From NCBI GenBank assembly GCA_945860425.1, contig CAMAQU010000078.1:1-7578 (forward strand): a DNA stretch of 7,578 nt, read 5' to 3'. This DNA is from Sphingomonas paucimobilis. GTDB taxonomy: Bacteria; Pseudomonadota; Alphaproteobacteria; Sphingomonadales; Sphingomonadaceae. The position numbers and the translations under genes were made by a program. Below, piece after piece: positions 1 to 5,766 of the stretch. Under the pieces are notes generated by a model. It worked only from the letters and a program-made list of their open reading frames with translations. It searched no databases and was not told where the DNA came from. The stretch's first letter is position 1; each line of letters starts with the position of its first letter.

Positions 1-1
1 T

Positions 2-1303
2 GGCACGCGATTTCATTCGCATCGCGCAATGGGGCATGTGGCTGGCAATTTTGATCGCGATGAGATTATCCGCGGCCTACCCGGTGATGTTGCGTGCGGC
101 CATGTCCGTTATTCAACAACGGGGGAAACATCGCTGCGCAATGTGCAACCGCTCTTCGCCGATCTTGCGTCTGGTGGCTTTGCCGTTGCCCATAATGGCA
201 ACATTTCAAACGCGATGACGGTGAAGCGGGAATTGGTGCGCAAAGGCGCCATTTTCCAATCGACCAGCGATACCGAAGTCATCATTCACTTGGTCGCAAC
301 AAGCACCTATCGCACCCTGCTGGACCGGTTCATCGATGCCCTGAAGCAGCTTGAAGGGGCCTATGCGCTCATCTGCATGACGCCCGAAGGCATGCTGGCC
401 TGTCGTGACCCCCTTGGCATTCGACCGCTGGTTATGGGCCGATTGGGCGATGCTATTGTCTTTGCATCTGAAACCGTGGCGCTGGACATTGTTGGGGCGA
501 CTTTTGAACGCGAAGTTGAGCCCGGCGAAATCGTGATTGTAACGGAACAGGGTGTTCGCTCGATCAGCCCCCTGCCCCAATCTCATCCGCGCCCCTGCAT
601 TTTCGAACATATCTATTTCGCGCGGCCCGATTCCATCACCAATGGATCGAGCATTTATTCTGTCCGTAAAGCCATTGGCGCGGAACTGGCCTTAGAAAAC
701 CCGGTTGCTGCGGATTTGGTCATCCCCGTGCCAGATAGCGGCACCCCCGCAGCGATTGGCTATGCCCAGCAATCCGGCATCCCCTTTGAGCTCGGCATTA
801 TCCGGTCCCATTATGTTGGGCGCACATTCATCCAGCCGACCGATAATATTCGCCATTTGGGCGTGAAGTTGAAACACAATGCCAACCGCGCCTTGATTGA
901 GGGCAAATCCATCATCCTGATCGACGACAGCATTGTTCGGGGCACTACGAGCCTAAAAATTGTTCAGATGATGCGCGATGCCGGCGCGCGCGAAGTGCAT
1001 ATGCGCATTGCCAGCCCACCGACGCGCCACAGCTGCTTTTATGGCGTCGATACGCCAGAGCGCTCCAAGCTTCTCGCTGCGAACCATGATGTGGAAGGAA
1101 TGCGGACGTTTATTCAGGCAGACAGCCTCTCGTTCATCTCAATCGACGGGCTTTACAAGGCTGTTGGCGAAGCGGGCCGGGACCCGGCCAAACCGCAATA
1201 TTGCGATGCCTGCTTTACCGGCCATTACCCCACGCGCCTGACCGACCAGGATGATGTTGAGTCAGTCGACCAGCTCAGCCTCCTTGCGGAACGCGTGGTC
1301 TAA
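2..1303 (+). CDS. purF: Amidophosphoribosyltransferase (glutamine PRPP amidotransferase), 5' end outside window
   Basis: This cytoplasmic enzyme transfers the amide nitrogen of glutamine to PRPP to give 5-phosphoribosylamine, the committed step of purine synthesis. The reading frame is open to the left edge (FHSHRAMGHVAGNF), so the true start with the catalytic N-terminal Cys is missing. Counting from the Met at base 29, the Ntn glutaminase domain shows GHVRYSTTG (24-32), HNGNI (55-59) and the SD at 80-81. The phosphoribosyltransferase domain shows PVPDSG (233-238) and the PRPP loop within ILIDDSIVRGTTS (296-308). Cysteines 190, 336, 392 and 395 match the four [4Fe-4S] ligands of the Bacillus subtilis-type enzyme (C236, C382, C441, C444), so this is the iron-sulfur, oxygen-sensitive class. 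By that alignment about 37 mature residues plus any propeptide are missing (inference). The stop overlaps the next gene by one base. Confidence 0.97.
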   Translation, partial: GTRFHSHRAMGHVAGNFDRDEIIRGLPGDVACGHVRYSTTGETSLRNVQPLFADLASGGFAVAHNGNISNAMTVKRELVRKGAIFQSTSDTEVIIHLVATSTYRTLLDRFIDALKQLEGAYALICMTPEGMLACRDPLGIRPLVMGRLGDAIVFASETVALDIVGATFEREVEPGEIVIVTEQGVRSISPLPQSHPRPCIFEHIYFARPDSITNGSSIYSVRKAIGAELALENPVAADLVIPVPDSGTPAAIGYAQQSGIPFELGIIRSHYVGRTFIQPTDNIRHLGVKLKHNANRALIEGKSIILIDDSIVRGTTSLKIVQMMRDAGAREVHMRIASPPTRHSCFYGVDTPERSKLLAANHDVEGMRTFIQADSLSFISIDGLYKAVGEAGRDPAKPQYCDACFTGHYPTRLTDQDDVESVDQLSLLAERVV

Positions 1304-2019
1304 TGACGGGCCGTCTGGAAGGTCAAATTGCGCTTGTGACAGGCGCAAGCCGCGGCATTGGCGCGGCGATTGCCGAAACCCTTGCTGCGTCCGGTGCTCA
1401 TGTCATTCTCACGGCGCGCCAGGGAGAGATGCTGGAACAGGTCGAAGATCGCATCCACGAAAAGGGCGGAAGTGCGACAATCGCGCCGCTCGATTTAACC
1501 GACGCGGATGCCATTGGTCGCCTTGCCCAAGCTGTTGGCTCGCGTTGGGGCAAGCTTGATATTCTGGTTTTGAATGCGGCGATGCTCGGCACCCTTACCC
1601 CGCTCAACCATGCCGATGCCAAAGAATTTGCCGACGTCTTCACGCTCAATGTCAGCGCACAGCAGGCGATGATTGCGGCGTTCGACCCGCTTTTGCGCAA
1701 GAGCGATGCTCCACGCCTAGTTGGCATCACCTCTAGCGTCGCAACCGCCCCACGCGCCTTTTGGGGCGTGTACGGGGCCTCCAAAGCGGCGTTTGAAGTC
1801 ATGCTCTCTGCCTATGCAGAGGAAACCCGCAATGTTGGGCGGATCAAGGTTGCCATTATCGATCCGGGTGCAACAGCAACGAAGATGCGTCAAAAAGCAT
1901 ATCCGGGCGAAGACCCTGCAACACTAAAATCCCCAGAGACGGTGGGGCAGCGGGTTACGGCCCTCCTAACGGAAGGTTATGAGACCAACCATCGCGAACG
2001 GATCAAAAACCCGGCCTAG
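1303..2019 (+). CDS. Short-chain dehydrogenase/reductase (SDR), substrate unknown
   Basis: This is a 238-residue classical SDR, a normal length for a single-domain NAD(P)-dependent oxidoreductase. The Rossmann motif TGASRGIG is at 13-20, a conserved Asp at 64 (LDL), the usual NNAG position reads NAAM (91-94), Asn116 follows, and the catalytic set is Ser144, Tyr157 and Lys161 (YGASK), with PG at 188-189. Arg17 in the glycine loop and Arg39 after the second strand suggest an NADP(H) preference (inference). No signal peptide or membrane segment is visible. The ATG shares its A with the purF stop (TAATG). No good Shine-Dalgarno lies close by (only GCGGA about 12 bases upstream), so translation is probably coupled to purF. 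The general look resembles YciK-like SDRs, but the substrate cannot be read from sequence and a direct role in purine synthesis is not implied. Confidence 0.93.
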   Translation: MTGRLEGQIALVTGASRGIGAAIAETLAASGAHVILTARQGEMLEQVEDRIHEKGGSATIAPLDLTDADAIGRLAQAVGSRWGKLDILVLNAAMLGTLTPLNHADAKEFADVFTLNVSAQQAMIAAFDPLLRKSDAPRLVGITSSVATAPRAFWGVYGASKAAFEVMLSAYAEETRNVGRIKVAIIDPGATATKMRQKAYPGEDPATLKSPETVGQRVTALLTEGYETNHRERIKNPA

Positions 2020-2022
2020 CCT

Positions 2023-2067
2023 TGCTTAATGGCAGTGGGCTAAATGGTGGTGGGCTTAATGGTGGTG
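2023..2067. repeat. Three tandem 15-bp repeats across the serine hydrolase C-terminus and stop
   Basis: Read on the minus strand the three units are CACCACCATTAAGCC (2067-2053), CACCACCATTTAGCC (2052-2038) and CACTGCCATTAAGCA (2037-2023). Units 1 and 2 differ at one base; unit 3 differs from unit 1 at three. Each unit is five codons, so copy number changes keep the frame. The stop codon of the upstream hydrolase is inside unit 1 (TAA at 2058-2056). The array starts three bases after the stop of the convergent SDR gene and fills most of the junction between the two genes. Confidence 0.9.
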
Positions 2068-3210
2068 ATGGCTTTCTGCATCCACCGCAGCCTGCACAGC
2101 CCTATACATAGCTTCGCGTTCTTTGCCGACGCCTTCCGGATCGGTTGCGGTGGGCCAATTTCCATTTGAAGCAATGATCAATTTGCGCTTGGGATCAATG
2201 AAGATGCCCTGCCCAAAAATGCCTTGGGCCGCATAGCTGCCATCGTCATTCGTCCACCATTGAAATCCATAGCCCTTGCCGGGCTGATCGATTTCGGCCT
2301 GCTTGGTTGTCGCTTCCTTGATCCAGCCATCCGGAAGCACATTCTTGCCGCCATCCAACATGAAGAGGCCAAAGCGCGCATAGTCCCGCAAACGGGCGGA
2401 AATGCAACAACCGGCAATTTCATGCCCGGTCCGGCCCAACATCCAAATCGCCTCCCCTTCCATCCCGAACGGCTTCCAAAGCTTTTCGGAGAGATAGGCC
2501 GAGAGCGTTTTGCCCGTCGCACTTGAAACGAGAACACCGATCAAATTAGTCTCACCCGTTTTATAGACCCATTTCGTGCCCGCTGGCGCTTCACGGGGCA
2601 GCCGCTTCATATAGCTGACTGTCATGTCCTCACCCGGCTCTGGCTGATGCCGATCAAACAGAGCAACGTCGGAGTTGCGATCCGTATAATCTTCATTCCA
2701 TTTGACGCCGGACGTCATGGTGAGAAGCTGGCGGACAGTTACATCATCATAAACGGAACCGCGAAGTCCGGGAATATAGGTCGACACCTTGTCCTCAAGG
2801 CTTTTGATATACCCATCCTTCACGGCCGCGCCGACCAGCGTGGAGGTAAAGGATTTAGCCACGGAAAAGCTCGTCCAGCGACCTTCCGGCCCATAATTCA
2901 GGGCATATTTTTCGAAACGGATTTTCCCATCCTGAATGATGATCAGGCCCGCATTCCGCTGACGCGCCATATAGGCATCCAGATCGAGCGCAGGTTTGAT
3001 TGGCGTGCCACTCGAGAGCGGACGGACCTTGTCGCCGGTGGGAATAACATTGACCGTGGTGAGGGTCTCTGTGGCGCGAAAAGCGGCATCGCGCTGATCC
3101 TGAGTCCAGAAAAGCACATCTTTATCCTTTGGCATGGTGTCTGGTGATTGCGCAACCGCGCCCGATGCCAGCACAAGCCATAAGGCTGCACCCTTTGCCC
3201 AATTCCGCAT
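2056..3210 (-). CDS. Exported serine hydrolase, beta-lactamase class C / 6-aminohexanoate-dimer-hydrolase-like
   Basis: A 384-residue protein of the beta-lactamase-related serine hydrolase family (COG1680-like): a serine esterase, amidase or peptidase whose substrate I cannot assign. The N-terminus has a basic start, a hydrophobic core (AALWLVLASG) and an AVA/Q signal-peptidase site after residue 20, so it should be periplasmic or secreted. Counting from ATG, the nucleophile motif SVAK is at 116-119, the second catalytic element is Tyr216 in WVYKTGETNLIG, a conserved RDYARFG follows near 275-281, and QGIFGQ near 329-334 stands where beta-lactamases carry KTG. These fit the NylB-like branch better than true AmpC. 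An in-frame GTG lies directly before the ATG at 3210. I chose ATG because GGAG sits 6 bases before it but only 3 before the GTG. The protein ends in SHHHH, encoded in a tandem repeat. It is convergent with the SDR gene and 96 bases downstream of phr. Confidence 0.92.
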   Translation of the reverse strand: MRNWAKGAALWLVLASGAVAQSPDTMPKDKDVLFWTQDQRDAAFRATETLTTVNVIPTGDKVRPLSSGTPIKPALDLDAYMARQRNAGLIIIQDGKIRFEKYALNYGPEGRWTSFSVAKSFTSTLVGAAVKDGYIKSLEDKVSTYIPGLRGSVYDDVTVRQLLTMTSGVKWNEDYTDRNSDVALFDRHQPEPGEDMTVSYMKRLPREAPAGTKWVYKTGETNLIGVLVSSATGKTLSAYLSEKLWKPFGMEGEAIWMLGRTGHEIAGCCISARLRDYARFGLFMLDGGKNVLPDGWIKEATTKQAEIDQPGKGYGFQWWTNDDGSYAAQGIFGQGIFIDPKRKLIIASNGNWPTATDPEGVGKEREAMYRAVQAAVDAESHHHH

Positions 3211-3213
3211 CAC

Positions 3214-3221
3214 CCTCTCCC
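3214..3221 (-). promoter_or_regulatory. Ribosome binding site deciding the hydrolase start
   Basis: On the minus strand GGGAGAGG precedes GTGATG. Its GGAG core is 6 bases before the ATG (3210) and only 3 bases before the GTG (3213), which favours the ATG. Confidence 0.65.
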
Positions 3222-3245
3222 GTCAAACATTTGTTTTGCTGAACC

Positions 3246-3275
3246 ATTAGAGGCGATAACCGCCCCATAAATCAA
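3246..3275 (-). promoter_or_regulatory. Candidate sigma-70 promoter of the serine hydrolase gene
   Basis: On the minus strand TTGATT (3275-3270, 4 of 6 to the -35 consensus) and TCTAAT (3251-3246, 5 of 6 to the -10 consensus) are separated by 18 bases. A start near base 3239 would give a leader of about 29 bases before the ATG. The spacer holds a short dyad, GGCG-GTTAT-CGCC on the minus strand (3264-3252), which could be an operator half-site pair or chance. This would let the hydrolase be transcribed independently of phr. Seen by eye only. Confidence 0.4.
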
Positions 3276-3309
3276 CGAAAATCGCTCGACCGCCCCCTAT
3301 CCCCTAAAG

Positions 3310-4683
3310 TTAAGCGGAACGCGACATCGCCTGCGCCGCCAGCGCCCGTTCGCGCGCGGCGCGATGGCCGATGATCTTGGCGGGATAGCCCTTTGGCCGC
3401 ACACCAAAATCTTCCGGGTCGTGGATATAGGGATTGGGCACATCGGCCAATTCCGGCACCCATTGTCGAATATAGGCATCTGCATTGAATTTTTCGGATT
3501 GAGACAGAGGCGCCATGATCCGTGAGAAGAGCGGCGCATCGACCCCAGTGCCAGCGACCCATTGCCAGTTGGAGGCATTGGCCCCGGCGTCCGCATCAAC
3601 CAGCGTATCCCAAAACCATTCTTCCCCCCGCCGCCAATCAATCAGCAAATGCTTGATCAAGAAGGAAGCGGCAATCATGCGGACTCGGTTGTGCATCCAG
3701 CCCGTTGCCCAAAGTTCGCGCATTCCGGCATCAACGATGGGATAGCCGGTGCGCCCGCGCGTCCAAGCTCGAAAATCTGCCTCAGCCTCGGCACCCGACC
3801 GCCAAGGAATTTTATTAAAGGCGGCCCGACCATTGGACTTTGCATAATCTCGAAACAAATCGAGCAGATTGGTCGCGTAATCCCGCCACCCTAATTGGCG
3901 CAAAAAGGGTTCGGCTTGCGCACCCGCCTCTCGTGCCGCCAAATGCCAAATGGTCGCCGGGCTGATTTCACCGAAATGAATATGCGGCGACAGGCGCGAT
4001 GTCCCGTCCACAGAGGGAAGGTTGCGCGTGTCGTCATAGGCCGTCATTTTCGGAAGAAATTCACGCAATGCCGCTTGCGCCCCTGCCTCCCCCGGTGACC
4101 AGACCGAAAAACCGCCTGACCAATCGGGTGTTGTTGGCAAAAGCCCCCAATCGCTGAAATCGTCTGACTTGCATTGCATGGCCAAAGGCATAGTTTCCGG
4201 CGCGGGAACGGGCCGAGCAGGCGGCATATGCGAGAGCAGTGACCTCCACCAAGGTGTGAACACCCGATAGCGCCCGCCAGATCCAGTGAGGATAGAGGCA
4301 GGCGGGGAAAGATGATTGCCATGATGCAAAACGAGCTCCACCTGCTTGGCAGCTTCGGTCTCAGCTGTTTTCCAGCCCGGCTCATAATGATGCAGGGCGT
4401 GAACCCGCTTTATGCCGGTTTCCAGGCTGATCGCTGCGAGAACCTCGGCTGAGCGCCCACGCCGAAAAATGAGGCCGGACCCTTTTTCAGCTAGGCTGGC
4501 CGCCAAAAAGCTTAGCGAATGATGAAGCCACCAAAGTTGCGCCCCGCCCATTGGCCGCAGCCCCGGTGTCTCCTCGTCTAATATGTAGACAGGAAGAACA
4601 GCGCCCTCTGCCAATGCCGCCACAAGCGCGGGCTGATCATAAAGGCGGAGATCTTGGCGAAACCAGAGGATGGATTTGGACAT
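3310..4683 (-). CDS. phrB: Class I deoxyribodipyrimidine (CPD) photolyase
   Basis: This FAD enzyme uses blue/near-UV light to split cyclobutane pyrimidine dimers in DNA. From the ATG at 4683 it has 457 residues, typical of class I bacterial photolyases. The N-terminal alpha/beta antenna domain opens with SILWFRQDLRLYDQPAL. The helical FAD domain contains TSRLSPHIHFGE (from residue 228), TGYPIVDAGMREL, WMHNRVRM (329-336), DWRRGEEWFW and NASNWQWVAGTG. Trp294, Trp350 and Trp373 match the E. coli electron-transfer triad (W306, W359, W382), and Asn369 matches Asn378, which faces flavin N5, as in photolyases. The C-terminus YIHDPEDF...GYPAKIIGHRAARERAL is also typical. A 14-residue longer version from a GTG at 4725 is possible, but it adds non-family sequence that covers a hairpin. 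No clear Shine-Dalgarno precedes the ATG. It lies 72 bases after korB on the same strand, so read-through from korAB is possible. Confidence 0.95.
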   Translation of the reverse strand: MSKSILWFRQDLRLYDQPALVAALAEGAVLPVYILDEETPGLRPMGGAQLWWLHHSLSFLAASLAEKGSGLIFRRGRSAEVLAAISLETGIKRVHALHHYEPGWKTAETEAAKQVELVLHHGNHLSPPASILTGSGGRYRVFTPWWRSLLSHMPPARPVPAPETMPLAMQCKSDDFSDWGLLPTTPDWSGGFSVWSPGEAGAQAALREFLPKMTAYDDTRNLPSVDGTSRLSPHIHFGEISPATIWHLAAREAGAQAEPFLRQLGWRDYATNLLDLFRDYAKSNGRAAFNKIPWRSGAEAEADFRAWTRGRTGYPIVDAGMRELWATGWMHNRVRMIAASFLIKHLLIDWRRGEEWFWDTLVDADAGANASNWQWVAGTGVDAPLFSRIMAPLSQSEKFNADAYIRQWVPELADVPNPYIHDPEDFGVRPKGYPAKIIGHRAARERALAAQAMSRSA

Positions 4684-4695
4684 AAGTCGTGCATC

Positions 4696-4716
4696 GCAGG
4701 CCGACACGCGGCCTGC
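4696..4716 (-). promoter_or_regulatory. GC-rich hairpin between korB and phr
   Basis: A perfect 8-bp inverted repeat, GCAGGCCG / CGGCCTGC, with a 5-base loop. On the minus strand it ends 12 bases before the photolyase ATG, and no T-run follows. It is therefore not a standard intrinsic terminator. It could be an RNA processing or stabilising element at the 3' end of korAB, an attenuating structure in the phr leader, or a protein-binding dyad. Confidence 0.55.
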
Positions 4717-4755
4717 AATACACACTTAGAACTTTATCCTTTTCAAATCCGGCGA

Positions 4756-5766
4756 TTAATCGACGGTCCAGGTTTGCCCCTTGGAAATCAAGCTCTGCAA
4801 ATCAGGCTTCTTGCCGGCTGCAATCTGCTCATTTTGAGCGATGACCGCTTCTTCAAAAGTCGGCTGCGGATCATCATAGAGAATGCCAAGTGCCATTGGG
4901 AAAGGACCAAAGGGCATTTCCACCAGCATATGCGCCACGGTGCGGTTGGTGATGTCATGCACCAGCACGCCTGCGGCCTGCCAATCGCCGTCCACCACAT
5001 CGACCACCTTGAGCATCAACTTGTCGCTATCGAGCGCAATACCCTTGGTGCCAGCGTCAAACAGCATCGGCTTGCCGTCCTCCAGCCAAAGCTGGTGATT
5101 CTGGTTCGCCTTTTCGGTAAAGCCTGCAAACACATCCGCATTGTAAACGATGCAGTTCTGGAAAATCTCGACAAAGGCCGTGCCCTTGTGACGATGCGCC
5201 GCTTTCAAGACGTCAACCAGCTGCTTTGACACATCATAAGCGCGCGCGACGAAACGTGCGCCAGCACCCAACGCAAAGGCGCAAGGGCGCGCGGGATGAT
5301 CAACCGAACCAAATGGCGTTGAGGGAGAGCGTGTCCCTTCGCGACTGGTGGGGGAATATTGCCCCTTGGTCAGGCCATAAATCTCATTGTTGAACAGCAG
5401 CACCTGACAATTCAGGTTGCGGCGGAGCAAATGCATGGTGTGGTTGCCCCCAATGGACAAGGCATCGCCATCACCGGTGATGATCCAGACATCCAGATCC
5501 GGGTTTGCCAACTTCACCCCGGTTGCAACCGCAGGCGCGCGACCATGGATGGTATGAAAGCCATAGGTTTCCATGTAATATGGAAAGCGCGATGAGCAGC
5601 CAATACCAGATACAAACACCGTATTTTCCGGCGTTCCGCCAATTTCTGGCATCGTCCGCTGCACGGCTTTGAGGATCGCATAGTCACCGCAACCGGGGCA
5701 CCAGCGCACTTCTTGATCGGTTTCCCAGTCCTTCGGGCTGGTTTTGATGGGGGTCATATCGTTCAT
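4756..5766 (-). CDS. korB: 2-oxoglutarate:ferredoxin oxidoreductase, beta subunit
   Basis: This is the thiamine-pyrophosphate-binding subunit of a two-subunit 2-oxoacid:ferredoxin oxidoreductase, which oxidatively decarboxylates a 2-oxoacid (probably 2-oxoglutarate) to the acyl-CoA while reducing ferredoxin. The 336 residues carry the RWCPGCGDY motif (21-29), the TPP/metal motif GDGD (98-101) with NN at 126-127, and IYGLTKGQYSPTS. Cys23, Cys26, Cys57 and Cys205 match the spacing of the single [4Fe-4S] cluster ligands in the Sulfolobus enzyme beta subunit. No extra ferredoxin-like 2x[4Fe-4S] domain is present, so electrons must leave to a separate ferredoxin not encoded here. The ATG overlaps the korA stop (ATGA, 4 bases) and has a strong ribosome binding site. 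The 2-oxoglutarate preference is taken from the family; other 2-oxoacids are possible. Confidence 0.94.
   Translation of the reverse strand: MNDMTPIKTSPKDWETDQEVRWCPGCGDYAILKAVQRTMPEIGGTPENTVFVSGIGCSSRFPYYMETYGFHTIHGRAPAVATGVKLANPDLDVWIITGDGDALSIGGNHTMHLLRRNLNCQVLLFNNEIYGLTKGQYSPTSREGTRSPSTPFGSVDHPARPCAFALGAGARFVARAYDVSKQLVDVLKAAHRHKGTAFVEIFQNCIVYNADVFAGFTEKANQNHQLWLEDGKPMLFDAGTKGIALDSDKLMLKVVDVVDGDWQAAGVLVHDITNRTVAHMLVEMPFGPFPMALGILYDDPQPTFEEAVIAQNEQIAAGKKPDLQSLISKGQTWTVD

Noticed and set aside
2017..2042. TAGCC / GGCTA inverted repeat as a terminator between the convergent genes
   Set aside because: Only 5 bp of stem with a 16-base loop, no T-run, and explained by the SDR stop and the tandem repeat.
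2647..3147. A 166-codon plus-strand frame inside the hydrolase gene
   Set aside because: Antisense to well-supported coding sequence including the SVAK region; no ribosome binding site or family resemblance.
4684..4725. Longer photolyase starting at a GTG at 4725
   Set aside because: The extra 14 residues are not photolyase-like and are encoded by the hairpin. The family normally begins just before the xILWFRQDLRL strand, as with the ATG at 4683.
4717..4746. Possible phr promoter (TTGAAA, 18-base spacer, TGTATT on the minus strand)
   Set aside because: The -10 matches only 4 of 6 bases, and the implied start would fall inside the hairpin. Not strong enough to list as a feature.
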